A DNA stretch of 64,000 nt from Rhizobium sp. P40RR-XXII (GCF_012641405.1 NZ_JABAII010000001.1:1-64000), one strand, 5' to 3'. Positions 16,920 through 25,646 are shown, counted from the stretch's first letter. Translations and numbers: made by a program. Notes: generated by a model not told the origin, from the sequence alone.

Positions 16920-16949
16920 GTTTCGCGACTCGAGGTTGGTTGGGAAGCC

Positions 16950-17870
16950 TCAAACCTCCGCGTAAACAATCCCCGTGAACGAGCCGGCATGGTGCAGCAG
17001 TTCGCGTTCGCCCGAGCCGTCGAGGCTTGCGGAATAGAGATTGCCGCCGATGTCGGTGAAGAACATGCGGTTACCAGGCAGGTCGAGCGAGAGGCCGATG
17101 CCTTCGTCCAGGCCTTCGAGGACGACTTGCGATGTTGCGGCGAGATCGTCAATCTGGGCGCGGTTGACGGTATTGCCGCGCGGAAGATTGCCGCGGTCGG
17201 TCCAGTAGATCGTGCGGGTGGCGAGATCGAGTTCGAGATCGATCGGTTCCGGCAGCTTGTCCAGCAGGGTTTCGATGTCGCTACGGCTCGTCGCGGTTTC
17301 GCCGGCGGGGATGTTGATACCGGCGCGGAAAATGCGGCCGAGGCCGGCATCCGGCGGGCCCTTCTGGGTCCAGTAGATCTGCCCGAGCGGAAGGTCCAGC
17401 GCGATGCCGACGCACCAGCGTTCGATATCGGCGCTATCTTCCGGACTATCGCCGTTCTGCACCAGGGTTTCGATGTCGCTGCCGTCGATATTGGCGCGCA
17501 TGACGCGCATGCCTTCGCGGTCGCACCAATAGAGCTTGCCATTATCGCGATCGAGCTGGATCTGCTTCGGCGTGACCAGCGTGCTGCCGGGCGGGATCAG
17601 CGTGATGTGATTGCCGCCGTCGAGGTCCATGCGCTCGATGGAGCCGTCATGGGCGTTGTAGTCCGTGCCCATTTCCGTCCAGTAAATCCAGCCGTTCTCG
17701 CTGTCGACGAGAATGCCGTCCGGGCTGCGGCCCGGCCGCTGGACGATGAGCTTGAGATCGGTGCCGTCGATGGCGGAGGAGAGAATTCGTCCGTCGTTGA
17801 TGTCGAGGAAGAACAATCTTTCGGATTTGTCGGCGGAGGCGGCAGGCGTCCGTGCTTCTGCTTCTGACAT
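16950..17870 (-). CDS. YWTD (LDL-receptor class B-like) beta-propeller protein
   Basis: A 306-residue protein with repeated propeller blades marked by IYWTEMGT, LYWCDREG, IYWTQKGP, IYWTDRGN and MFFTDIGG at roughly 40-45-residue spacing, most followed by I-x-R-x-x-x-D-G-turns. This is the LDL-receptor class B (YWTD) propeller pattern, related to SMP-30/gluconolactonase propellers. There is no signal peptide, so it is probably cytoplasmic. The role is unknown: a sugar lactonase or a scaffold are both possible. AAAGGATG precedes ATG 17870. It is divergent from a LacI regulator and convergent with the aldehyde dehydrogenase. Confidence 0.82.
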   Translation of the reverse strand: MSEAEARTPAASADKSERLFFLDINDGRILSSAIDGTDLKLIVQRPGRSPDGILVDSENGWIYWTEMGTDYNAHDGSIERMDLDGGNHITLIPPGSTLVTPKQIQLDRDNGKLYWCDREGMRVMRANIDGSDIETLVQNGDSPEDSADIERWCVGIALDLPLGQIYWTQKGPPDAGLGRIFRAGINIPAGETATSRSDIETLLDKLPEPIDLELDLATRTIYWTDRGNLPRGNTVNRAQIDDLAATSQVVLEGLDEGIGLSLDLPGNRMFFTDIGGNLYSASLDGSGERELLHHAGSFTGIVYAEV

Positions 17871-18123
17871 GAGAGCATCCTTTCAAAGGGAGCGGATCTG
17901 CGGATCACAGCGCGGCAATCATGGCATCGGTTGATGACAGCATCATTCGCCGCTGTGATCATGTTGAACATCTGTTGCATTGCAGCAAAGATCAAGGGCA
18001 GGGTTGTCGCAGCGCGCATTCGTGGCCGTCAAATAAGTGTCATCGGCCTGATATAAATCCGCTTCATTCCCGTCGGCTGCGCCAGTCGAGGGCTGAAACC
18101 CGAAGCCGGAGGTGATTGATATC

Positions 18124-19113
18124 ATGTCGACGCTCCAGCAGATCGCCTTTCGTGCAGGTTGTTCGGTTGCGACCGCCAGCCGCGTGATGAATCGCACCGG
18201 TCCGGTCAGTGACGAGATGGTGCGGCGCGTGCGCCGGGCGGCGGCGGAGCTCGGCTATCGCGCCGGCAGTCGCAGCGGCAACGGTCGGCCGGCGATCGGC
18301 GTGCTCATTCCCAGCATCACCAATCCCGTCTTTGCAGCATCGCTTTCCAGCATCCAGAACAGGGCGCTGCATGCCGGACACAGCGTGCTGATCGCGCAAT
18401 CGAACTATGATCCGGCGCAGGAGACCGATGCCGTCGCCTCGCTCCTTCAGCAGCAGCCGACCGGGCTAATCCTCACGCTTTGCAATCCCGAACGCAGTCT
18501 GGTCCTGTCATCTGCCCTGCCGCCAACGGTGCTGCTCGGCAACCTGCCGACCGCCCGCTTCACCGCGGCCGTCGCCACCGACAATTTCGGCGCGGGCCGG
18601 GATCTGACCGAGCATCTCCTGCGCAAGGGGCATCGCCGTATCCTATTCATATCAGGCCATTTCTCGGCATCGGATCGGGCAAAACTGCGTTATCTCGGCT
18701 ATATCAGGGCGATGGAAACGGCAGGCCGGCAGCCCCTCGATGCCCTGGAGATTTCCTTCGTGAACAGCCTGGAGCAGCTCGATCTTTCGGATGTGGTTTC
18801 GAAGCTGAATCCGACGGCGATTATTGCTTCCAACGATCTGCTGGCTCTTGGTGTCATGGGTGCGCTTCGGCGCCAAGGCCTTTCGATCCCGCGCGATATT
18901 TCGGTCGCCGGCTTCGACGGAATTTCCCTCGGTTTTCTCGCGGAGGTTTCCCTGACGACTGTCGAGATTCCGGACGGGACGATGGGGGCGGCGGCTGCCT
19001 CGCTGCTGCTCGATATGGCGGAGAATGCCGCACCGCCGCGTCATCTGACCGTGCCCTATCGGCTGCGTCCGGGTGGAACGGTGGGCGATCTCACCATTCA
19101 ATCCTTGACGTAG
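18124..19113 (+). CDS. LacI-family transcriptional regulator
   Basis: A 329-residue repressor. The helix-turn-helix MSTLQQIAFRAGCSVATASRVMN (1-23) and hinge helix are followed by a periplasmic-binding-protein-like sugar domain (IGVLIPSITNPVFAASLSSIQ from about 58; GAGRDLTEHLLRKGHRRILFISG near 155-180; AGFDGISLGFLAEVSLTTVEIP near 260-282). ATG 18124 follows GGAGGTG; the GTG at 18112 is part of that ribosome site, not the start. Its position suggests control of the divergent YWTD protein or of the ABC importer operon whose last gene ends just downstream. Confidence 0.9.
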   Translation: MSTLQQIAFRAGCSVATASRVMNRTGPVSDEMVRRVRRAAAELGYRAGSRSGNGRPAIGVLIPSITNPVFAASLSSIQNRALHAGHSVLIAQSNYDPAQETDAVASLLQQQPTGLILTLCNPERSLVLSSALPPTVLLGNLPTARFTAAVATDNFGAGRDLTEHLLRKGHRRILFISGHFSASDRAKLRYLGYIRAMETAGRQPLDALEISFVNSLEQLDLSDVVSKLNPTAIIASNDLLALGVMGALRRQGLSIPRDISVAGFDGISLGFLAEVSLTTVEIPDGTMGAAAASLLLDMAENAAPPRHLTVPYRLRPGGTVGDLTIQSLT

Positions 19114-19128
19114 CTTTGCATACGAAAA

Positions 19129-19153
19129 CGCCGCCTCTTCGCGAGAGGCGGCG
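19129..19153. terminator. Bidirectional hairpin terminator between convergent genes
   Basis: A perfect 10-bp stem, CGCCGCCTCT / AGAGGCGGCG, with loop TCGCG. It is flanked by CGAAAA on the left, giving a U-tract for the minus strand, and by CAATTTCTTC on the right. It separates the LacI gene from the end of the ABC importer operon. Confidence 0.75.
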
Positions 19154-19179
19154 CAATTTCTTCAGACTGGATCGAAAGA

Positions 19180-20445
19180 TCAGCTGCGCGGCAGCAGGCC
19201 TTCGACGTCGGAAGCGGCGTCGTCGAGTGCTTCCTTCGGCGTGGCCGAGCCATCGACGATGCGCGAGAGGTTGTCGACGATGGTCTGCGTGACCTTGACG
19301 CCGTTGCCGCCCGGGAAGGCATACCAGGGGATCATGAGCGACATCTGGCTGAGGCCAGCCTGGAACAGCGGGTTCTTCTTGTAGAAGTCACCGAGATATT
19401 CGGCCGACTTGGCGGCAAGCTCGTTGTTCGGAACATAGCCGGTGCCGGGAACGACGACCGAGGCGCCATAGGGGCCGGCGGCGAACTTGGCGAATTTCCA
19501 GGCGGCTTCTTCCTTGACCGGATCATGAGTCAGGATGACGACGGCGTTGCCGCCTGTCGGCAGGCGGCCGTTGACCGGGTCGATCAGCGGCAGCTTGGCG
19601 GTGCGCAGATCGAACTTCGCACCGACATTCTTGATGGTGTTGACGAGAGCGCCGGTCGTCTGGAATTCGAAACCGACCTTGCCGGCAGCGAAGGCCTGCT
19701 CGCCGGCAGCCTTGGTGAAGACCGGCATGCCGCCTTCCTTGACGAAGCGCTGGATCAGTTCGACCGCCTTCTGCCCCTCGGGACCGTTGAAGGCGACCTT
19801 CGTCTCGTCGTCGCTCAGCATCTTGCCGCCGGCGCCGAAGAGGAGGGCGGAGAACATCCAGTCGTCGCCCTGCCAGCGGAAGTCCATGCCGTCGACGCCG
19901 TTGCCGAGCGCCTTGATCTTGCCGGCGAGCGCAATGACTTCGTCCCAGGTCTTCGGCGGGTTGTCCGGGTTGCCGCCGGCAGCCTTCACCAGGTCGGCGT
20001 TGTAGTACATGATCGGGTTGGATGTCGCGAAGGCGAGGCCGACCTGCTTGCCCTTGACCTGGGCGAGCTTCAGGATCGTGTCCGAGAAACCTTTCTCGGC
20101 CATGTTGCTCTCTTTCTTGACGAAGGGGCCGAGGTCGACGGCGACGTTGCGCTCGTCGATCATGCGCAGGCGGTTGAGGCCGATGAAGGTGACATCCGGC
20201 ATTTCGCTGGTGCCGGCCTGGCGCAGGATGGTCTGGATGCCTTCCTCATAGGTGGCCGAAGGGGCGGCGAACTGGATCTTGATGTCGGGATTTTCTTCCA
20301 TGAACTTCTTCGAGATCGTGTCCATCACGTTCTTGAAGAAACCCGGCATGGGATAATGAACCGTCAGGGTGGTTTCGGCGTAAGCCGGGACCGACACGAC
20401 CATGGAAATGGCCGCGGCGGCGAGAATCTGGGTGATATGCTTCAT
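19180..20445 (-). CDS. ABC importer substrate-binding protein (UgpB/MalE-like, family 1)
   Basis: A 421-residue periplasmic binding protein. Its signal peptide, MKHITQILAAAAISMVVSVPAYA-E, is cleaved near residue 23. The family 1 pattern includes PMPGFFKNVMDTISKKFMEENPDIKIQF, MPDVTFIGLNRLRMIDERNVAVDL (about 83-106), PKTWDEVIALAGKIKA and the Gly/aromatic segment near the C terminus (IPWYAFPGGNGVKV). It binds a carbohydrate or glycerophosphate-type ligand. It is the last gene of the operon phosphoesterase - ATPase - permease - permease - binding protein and is separated from the permease by a mosaic repeat. CAGGAG precedes ATG 20445. Confidence 0.9.
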   Translation of the reverse strand: MKHITQILAAAAISMVVSVPAYAETTLTVHYPMPGFFKNVMDTISKKFMEENPDIKIQFAAPSATYEEGIQTILRQAGTSEMPDVTFIGLNRLRMIDERNVAVDLGPFVKKESNMAEKGFSDTILKLAQVKGKQVGLAFATSNPIMYYNADLVKAAGGNPDNPPKTWDEVIALAGKIKALGNGVDGMDFRWQGDDWMFSALLFGAGGKMLSDDETKVAFNGPEGQKAVELIQRFVKEGGMPVFTKAAGEQAFAAGKVGFEFQTTGALVNTIKNVGAKFDLRTAKLPLIDPVNGRLPTGGNAVVILTHDPVKEEAAWKFAKFAAGPYGASVVVPGTGYVPNNELAAKSAEYLGDFYKKNPLFQAGLSQMSLMIPWYAFPGGNGVKVTQTIVDNLSRIVDGSATPKEALDDAASDVEGLLPRS

Positions 20446-20462
20446 CGCTCGTTCTCCTGTTC

Positions 20463-20575
20463 GAGCATGATGCCGAAAAGTGTGAGGGGATTTCGGACGA
20501 CATCATGCTCTACTTCTTTGATTCTAGAGCGGATTCAGATTTTAGATCGATGCGATCTAAAATCATCCGCTCTAG
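20463..20575. repeat. RIME1-like mosaic repeat, copy 2 (inverted, inside an operon)
   Basis: The reverse complement of the element at 13299-13412. Palindrome 20463-20510 (GAGCATGATG ... CATCATGCTC) is followed by 20524-20575 (TCTAGAGCGGATT ... AATCATCCGCTCTAG). It occupies the whole space between the permease stop (20584) and the ribosome site of the binding-protein gene. Confidence 0.8.
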
Positions 20576-20583
20576 GGAACCGA

Positions 20584-21420
20584 TCAGCCTTTGAGACCGG
20601 TCATGGTGATGCCCTCGACGAAGCGTTTCTGCGCGAGAAGGAATGCGACGACGAGGGGAAGGGTAATGATCAGGGTTGCCGCCATCAGCGCGCCGTAGTC
20701 GTCGCCGGCTTCGGCGGCGCGGAAGTACATGAGGCCCAGCGGCGGTGTGGCATAGTCCGGCTTGCTGATGACGATCAGCGGCCAGTAGAGGTCATTCCAG
20801 TGCGCGACGACCGAGAAGATCGCGAAGGCGGTAACCGCCGGCCAGGCGTTCGGCACGATGACGCGGGCGACGATGCCGAGTTCCGACATGCCGTCGAGAC
20901 GCGCGGCATGGATCAGATCGTCCGGCATGGCGCGGAAGAACTGCAGGAACATGAAGATCGCGAAGACCGAGATCGAGAAAGGCGCGACGAGAGCCATGTA
21001 GCTATTCAGCAGCGACAGGCTGTTGAAGCCGACATAGAGCGGCAGCGCCGTCGCGTGGATCGGGATCAGCAGACCGAGCATGACCAGCACCATCATGGTG
21101 CGCGCCGCCGGAAATTTCAGCTTCGCCATGGCATAGGCGCAGGGAATGGCGATCAGCACCTGGAAGAAGAAGATCAGGCCGCAGACGAGGACGCCGTTGA
21201 ACAGCAGCCTGCCCATATCAACCTTGCTGAGCGCCTTGGCGATGTTCTCGATATAGAAGAAATGCGTCGGGATCAGCCTCAGCGCCGAGGTGAAGATATC
21301 GTCCTGCACCTTGCCGGCGGTCGAGATCATGAAGATGTAGGGCGCCAGGAAGACGAGCGCGCCGAAGATCAGCAGCGAGAGGCGCAGGATGCGGCCGGGA
21401 GTGAAGCCTGTCGAGGTCAT
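20584..21420 (-). CDS. ABC importer inner-membrane permease (MalG/UgpE-like)
   Basis: A 278-residue permease with six predicted membrane helices (about 12-33, 73-95, 108-128, 139-160, 185-205, 243-262). The EAA loop, HAARLDGMSELGIVARVIVPNAWPAVTAFAIFSVVAHWND (about 170-210), contacts the ATPase. It pairs with the MalF/UgpA-like permease just upstream; ATG 21420 overlaps that gene's stop by 4 bases, giving translational coupling. Confidence 0.92.
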   Translation of the reverse strand: MTSTGFTPGRILRLSLLIFGALVFLAPYIFMISTAGKVQDDIFTSALRLIPTHFFYIENIAKALSKVDMGRLLFNGVLVCGLIFFFQVLIAIPCAYAMAKLKFPAARTMMVLVMLGLLIPIHATALPLYVGFNSLSLLNSYMALVAPFSISVFAIFMFLQFFRAMPDDLIHAARLDGMSELGIVARVIVPNAWPAVTAFAIFSVVAHWNDLYWPLIVISKPDYATPPLGLMYFRAAEAGDDYGALMAATLIITLPLVVAFLLAQKRFVEGITMTGLKG

Positions 21421-22340
21421 GTGTAATGCACCTGCCGGTCTTGGACGCGATATTGCAGGAAGGTCAGCACCACGAGGATGGCGAGAAAGACAGTGGTCAT
21501 CGCCGAGGCATAGCCGACCCGGAGATAGACGAAGCCTTCCTGGTAGATAGTGAAGAGCAGGACTTCCGAGGCATGGTTCGGGCCGCCGTCGGTCAGGGCC
21601 TTCACGGTGTCGAACACCTTCACCGCATTGATGATGCTGATGGTCGTGACGAAGAGCGTCGTCGGCCCGAGCATCGGCCAGGTGACCAGCCAGAAGCGGT
21701 CCCAGGCCGATTTCGCGCCGTCGACTTCGGCTGCGGCATAGAGCTCGCGCGGGATGGTGGTGAGGCCGGCCAGGAACAGCACCATGTTGAAGCCGACCGA
21801 CTGCCAGACGCCGATGATCGACAGGCTGTAGAGGGCGGTCGCTGAAGAGCCGAGCCAGTTCGGGCCGTGCAGGCCGATCTCGGCCAGAAGCGCGTTGATC
21901 GGGCCGATCGTCGGGTGGAAGAGGTATTGCCAGACAGTCGCCATCGCGACGATCAGCGAAGCGACGGGCAGGAAGTAGGCCGTGCGGAAGAAGCTGCGGC
22001 CGATGCCTTCGCTCTCGATCAGCAGCGCGACGCCGAGGCCAAGCGCGATCGAGATCGGCGCAACGATCGCCGTATAGATAGTCGTGTTCCAGAGCGATTT
22101 CATGAAGGCGCGATCTTTGAGCAGATGCGCGTAGTTTTCGAAGGCGACGAACCGCAGGCTCTTGTCGCCGAGCTGGAAGTCCGTGAAGCCGAGCACCACG
22201 ACGGCGATGATCGGCACAATGATGAAGAGCACGATCAGGATGATGGCGGGCAGGGCAAAGAGCAGCGCCGTGCGGGCCTCGCTGCGTTCGCGCGCCGCGG
22301 CCGTCTGCATCGGCAGGGAGGTGGCGGCGATGCTAGCCAT
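21417..22340 (-). CDS. ABC importer inner-membrane permease (MalF/UgpA-like)
   Basis: A 307-residue permease with about six membrane helices. TALLFALPAIILIVLFIIVPIIAVVVLGF (about 24-52) is the first. The ATPase-contact loop is AAAEVDGAKSAWDRFWLVTWPMLGPTTLFV (about 201-230). Length and order match sugar and glycerophosphate importers of the CUT1 class. It overlaps the upstream ATPase gene by 8 bases and the downstream permease by 4. Confidence 0.92.
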   Translation of the reverse strand: MASIAATSLPMQTAAARERSEARTALLFALPAIILIVLFIIVPIIAVVVLGFTDFQLGDKSLRFVAFENYAHLLKDRAFMKSLWNTTIYTAIVAPISIALGLGVALLIESEGIGRSFFRTAYFLPVASLIVAMATVWQYLFHPTIGPINALLAEIGLHGPNWLGSSATALYSLSIIGVWQSVGFNMVLFLAGLTTIPRELYAAAEVDGAKSAWDRFWLVTWPMLGPTTLFVTTISIINAVKVFDTVKALTDGGPNHASEVLLFTIYQEGFVYLRVGYASAMTTVFLAILVVLTFLQYRVQDRQVHYT

Positions 22341-23496
22341 GCGCCTTCTCCCGCGTGGCGTCGACGGTCGTGGGCATGGCGCGCAGGCGTCGGCCGTCTT
22401 CGGCGAAGACCATGGCCTGTTCCGCCGAAAGGCTCAGCGCAACGGGCATGCCGGTGGAAAGACCCGCGACTTCGGCCGGTGCGAGCTTGACGACCATGGT
22501 TTCGCCGATGGCGTCGAGTTTGGCATAGAGGATGACTTCGGAGCCGAGGAATTCCATGCGCTCGATATGGGCGGCCAGCGCATCCTGACGGCCCTGGGTG
22601 AGCCGCACGAATTCTGGGCGGATGCCGAGTGTGACATTGTTGCCGGCAAGGCTTCCGTCTTCCAGCGCGAGACGGATGCCGCCGAAGGCGACGATGCCGT
22701 TTTCAGCCAGCGCTGGTAGCAGGTTGATGCGCGGCTGGCCGACGAAGCGGGCGACTTCGATATGGCTCGGGTCGTCATAGATCACCTGCGGCGAGGCGAA
22801 CTGCAGCAACTGGCCGCCGATCATGACCGCGACGCGATCCGCCATCGACAGCGCCTCGGCCTGATCATGCGTGACATAAACTGTGGGAACGCCGGCACGG
22901 CGGTGCAGATCGACGATCTCGCCGCGAGCATGGACGCGCAGGTTGGCATCGAGATTGGAAAGCGGCTCGTCCATGAGAAAGACAGCCGGGCGACGCACCA
23001 TGGCGCGGGCGAGCGCCACGCGCTGGCGCTGGCCGCCGGACATCTGACCGGGCTTGCGGTCGAGCAGGTGGTCGATCTTCAGCGATGTTGCCATTTCGCG
23101 GACATCGCGGATTATGCCGGTGCGCACCGCACGCTGGCCGGGGATCAGCGAGCCGATGAAGGGCAGACGCTGGACGCGCGAGAGGCGGCGCATGGCGAGC
23201 GGCACGGCGATGTTTTCCGAGGCCGTCAGATGCGGATAGAGCGCATAGGACTGGAAGACCATGGCGATGTTGCGGTCCGCCGCCGCGACGCCGGAAACGT
23301 CGTTGCCTCCAAGGATGATTTCGCCGCTATCGGCATGATCGAGGCCGGCGAGGATGCGCAGCAGCGTGCTCTTGCCGCAACCGGACGGACCGACAAGGGC
23401 GATGAACTCGCCGGGCTGGACATCGAGATCGACGCCCTTGAGGATGGCGTTGCCACCGAAGGATTTGGCGATGCCGCGAAGCGAGAGCGCGCTCAT
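22333..23496 (-). CDS. ABC importer ATPase (UgpC/MalK-like)
   Basis: A 387-residue CUT1-class ATPase. The Walker A motif GPSGCGKST is at about 36-44, the Q-loop at FQSYALYPHLT, the LSGGQ-type signature is MSGGQRQRVALARAMVRRP (about 152-170), Walker B is VFLMDEPLSNLD, and the switch His lies in YVTHDQ. From about 240 a C-terminal TOBE regulatory domain follows (LGIRPEFVRL). The insertion between Q-loop and signature (RLSRVQRLPFIGSLIPGQRAVRTGIIRDV) is longer than usual. ATG 23496 overlaps the end of the phosphoesterase gene by 4 bases, so the two are tightly coupled. Confidence 0.92.
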   Translation of the reverse strand: MSALSLRGIAKSFGGNAILKGVDLDVQPGEFIALVGPSGCGKSTLLRILAGLDHADSGEIILGGNDVSGVAAADRNIAMVFQSYALYPHLTASENIAVPLAMRRLSRVQRLPFIGSLIPGQRAVRTGIIRDVREMATSLKIDHLLDRKPGQMSGGQRQRVALARAMVRRPAVFLMDEPLSNLDANLRVHARGEIVDLHRRAGVPTVYVTHDQAEALSMADRVAVMIGGQLLQFASPQVIYDDPSHIEVARFVGQPRINLLPALAENGIVAFGGIRLALEDGSLAGNNVTLGIRPEFVRLTQGRQDALAAHIERMEFLGSEVILYAKLDAIGETMVVKLAPAEVAGLSTGMPVALSLSAEQAMVFAEDGRRLRAMPTTVDATREKAHG

Positions 23497-24329
23497 TCGG
23501 TCGGCTCCTTCTGTGCCTTGGGGGCGGCTTGCGGATAAACTTCCATGACGACGTCATCGAGGAAGTAGGCGATCATGCCCGGCACGGCGACGAGCTCGGT
23601 CGATACCGTTTCGCCAAGCTCGTGGATTGCGGCGCCGATCAGCCGTTCGCCCGGCATTTCGCGTTCCATCTTGTCGAGGATAAAGGCGCCGGGCGGCGCC
23701 CAGACGAGGTTCGTGTCGTTGAAACGGCCTTCCCAGGTCCAGTGCAGGTGGCCGCTGCCGAAGAGAGCGACGTCATGCACTGCGATCAGATCATAAAGCC
23801 GGCGGCGCTGGGCCGGGCGCACGCTCCAGTAGCCGGTATCGCCCTCGTCGGGCGCATCGACAAAGAGCGGCTTGTGGGCGAAGAGGGCAAGGCGGCGGTC
23901 GCCGCGGCTTTCGAGCATGTCCCGCAGCCAATCGAACTGCTTCTGCTCTTCGGCATCCTCGAAGCCCATCAACAGGCTGTTGAGGCCGATCAGCCGCCAG
24001 TTGTCGACATCCTTCGCCCAATAGTCCGGACCGACAAGACGACGCCAGCGCTCCAGCCGCTCGGGATTGACGGGCTGATACGAACCGGGCAGATGGCCGA
24101 CATCGTGGTTGCCGGGCACGATCAGCATCGGCACGGAAATCTGGCGCATCAATTCCATGGAGAAGGTGAGATCTTCGTCCTTGTCGGCGCCATCGACGCT
24201 GAGGTCGCCGGTGTGAACGACGAGATCGGCGCCGCTTGCCTCGATCCATTTCGCCAGCGGCTCCCAATTGCCGTTGAAATGCGGCTTGTTGGGGCTCAAA
24301 TGGGTGTCGGTGATCTGGATGATCTTCAA
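23493..24329 (-). CDS. Calcineurin-like phosphoesterase (CpdA/GpdQ-like), first gene of ABC importer operon
   Basis: A 278-residue binuclear metallophosphoesterase. The metal ligands are in ITDTHL (about 6-11), HTGDLSVDG (about 40-48), PGNHDVGH (about 71-78), ALFAHKPLF (about 149-157) and GSGHLHWTW (about 190-198). This set matches the cyclic-nucleotide/glycerophosphodiesterase group. It is the first gene of a CUT1 importer operon, so it may hydrolyse an imported phosphodiester; that is inference. Translation appears to begin at TTG 24329, preceded by GGAGAAG. Confidence 0.87.
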   Translation of the reverse strand: MKIIQITDTHLSPNKPHFNGNWEPLAKWIEASGADLVVHTGDLSVDGADKDEDLTFSMELMRQISVPMLIVPGNHDVGHLPGSYQPVNPERLERWRRLVGPDYWAKDVDNWRLIGLNSLLMGFEDAEEQKQFDWLRDMLESRGDRRLALFAHKPLFVDAPDEGDTGYWSVRPAQRRRLYDLIAVHDVALFGSGHLHWTWEGRFNDTNLVWAPPGAFILDKMEREMPGERLIGAAIHELGETVSTELVAVPGMIAYFLDDVVMEVYPQAAPKAQKEPTE

Positions 24330-24565
24330 GGCGCTTCTCCGCAGTCTTCTAGAAAGGGTGCGCCTGTGGAAGGAAATGCCTTCAAACCGGCGCGTCTCTG
24401 CGCTCTCTTTAGAAGGCTCCCATGTCAGTTAGGTAACGGCTCTTTTCAGCCGTTTTTCAGTTTTGTCACATCGCCGTCAAACGGAGCCGGCGTCCGCTTC
24501 ACACTGACTTCCGGGACTGTACGCAGCTGCCCCGATGTTATAGATCGTTGCGAAAGGGATCAGAC

Positions 24566-24775
24566 ATGTCAGACGAACAGAGCCGCATCACCAAACTCGA
24601 GGAGACGGTCGCCCATCAGGCGAAGACGATCGAGGAGCTTTCCGACCAGATTGCCGAGCAATGGAAGGTAGTGGAACAGACCAGGCAGAAGCTTGACCGG
24701 TTGACCGAGCGCTTTCTGACGCTGGAGGAGCAATCGCTGGACGCACCAGCCATCACCAAGCCGCCGCATTACTGA
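24566..24775 (+). CDS. slyX: SlyX-like protein
   Basis: A 69-residue protein with the SlyX layout. A coiled-coil helix (RITKLEETVAHQAKTIEELSDQIAEQWKVVEQTRQKLDRLTERF, about 6-49) is followed by a short Pro-rich tail ending PPHY, the conserved family terminus. The function of SlyX is not established. ATG 24566 follows AAAGGGA; a longer reading from TTG 24548 is not needed. Confidence 0.88.
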   Translation: MSDEQSRITKLEETVAHQAKTIEELSDQIAEQWKVVEQTRQKLDRLTERFLTLEEQSLDAPAITKPPHY

Positions 24776-24801
24776 GGTCTGCCAACGCGTTCACGTTTCG
24801 G

Positions 24802-24825
24802 TGTTACACGCGGGCGTGTGTAACA
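24802..24825. promoter_or_regulatory. 8-bp-arm inverted repeat between slyX and msrA
   Basis: TGTTACAC (24802-24809) and GTGTAACA (24818-24825) are perfect inverted arms with an 8-base GC-rich spacer. The site is about 70 bases upstream of the msrA start and 27 bases after the slyX stop. It has no U-tract, so it is more like an operator than a terminator. The binding protein is unknown. Confidence 0.45.
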
Positions 24826-24893
24826 TTGAGCCTCGCCTTCCCGTATCTCCTTGTGACCGAAGAGTTTAGAATGGCGGTCGAGAGGAGAGTGTC

Positions 24894-25646
24894 ATGAAGA
24901 CTTCATCGACAGATATGATCCGCATCGGTTCAGCGCGGGTTGCGCGCCTTGCCGGACTCACTGCGGCCGCAGTGCTGGTCGGCGCCATCGCACTGCAATT
25001 TGTCGGCCGCGCATCAGCCGAGGATGCGCGTGTCATCCCGCCGCCGGGTATGGATGAAAAGGCAGGTTCATCGGGCACGGAGACGGCCGTGCTCGCCGGC
25101 GGCTGCTTCTGGGGCGTCCAGGGCGTCTTCCAGCATGTCAACGGCGTGATCAGCGCGACGTCAGGTTATACCGGCGGCGGCAAGGATGCGGCCCATTATG
25201 AAATGGTAAGTGCGGGCGACACCGGTCATGCCGAATCCGTGCGCATCGTCTTCGATCCGCACAAGATCAGCTACGGGCACCTGCTGCAGATTTATTTCTC
25301 GGTCGCGCATGATCCGACAGAGCTGAACTATCAGGGGCCGGACAGTGGCACGCAATATCGTTCGGCGATCTTCCCGACAAGCCAGTCGCAGGCCGACATT
25401 GCCAAGGCCTATATCGATCAGCTCAACCACGCCAAGGTCTTCGATGCCGGGATCGTCACCAAGATCGAGCCGTCCAGGCAATTCTATGCCGCCGAGACCT
25501 ATCATCAGGATTTCCTGACGACGCACCCCACCTATCCCTACATCGTCATCAACGACCTGCCGAAGATCAAGAACCTGCAGCATCTTTTCCCCACGGATTA
25601 TCGCGCCGATCCGGTCCTGGTGACGGCAAGCGCCAGCGCGAACTGA
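24894..25646 (+). CDS. msrA: Peptide-methionine (S)-S-oxide reductase, exported
   Basis: A 250-residue MsrA. The catalytic motif AGGCFWG has the nucleophilic Cys at residue 71, followed by SGYTGG, HAESVRIVFDP and YRSAIF, and the catalytic region ends near YHQDFL. It reduces methionine-S-sulfoxide in oxidised proteins. An N-terminal hydrophobic segment (about 17-42, LAGLTAAAVLVGAIALQFVGRASA) indicates export to the periplasm, unlike the usual cytoplasmic MsrA. Only this S-specific enzyme is present; there is no msrB beside it. Confidence 0.92.
   Translation: MKTSSTDMIRIGSARVARLAGLTAAAVLVGAIALQFVGRASAEDARVIPPPGMDEKAGSSGTETAVLAGGCFWGVQGVFQHVNGVISATSGYTGGGKDAAHYEMVSAGDTGHAESVRIVFDPHKISYGHLLQIYFSVAHDPTELNYQGPDSGTQYRSAIFPTSQSQADIAKAYIDQLNHAKVFDAGIVTKIEPSRQFYAAETYHQDFLTTHPTYPYIVINDLPKIKNLQHLFPTDYRADPVLVTASASAN

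Noticed and set aside
19525-21426. 633-residue open frame crossing the binding protein, repeat and permease
   Set aside because: It runs antisense to two genes and through a mosaic repeat; it has no domain and no ribosome site.
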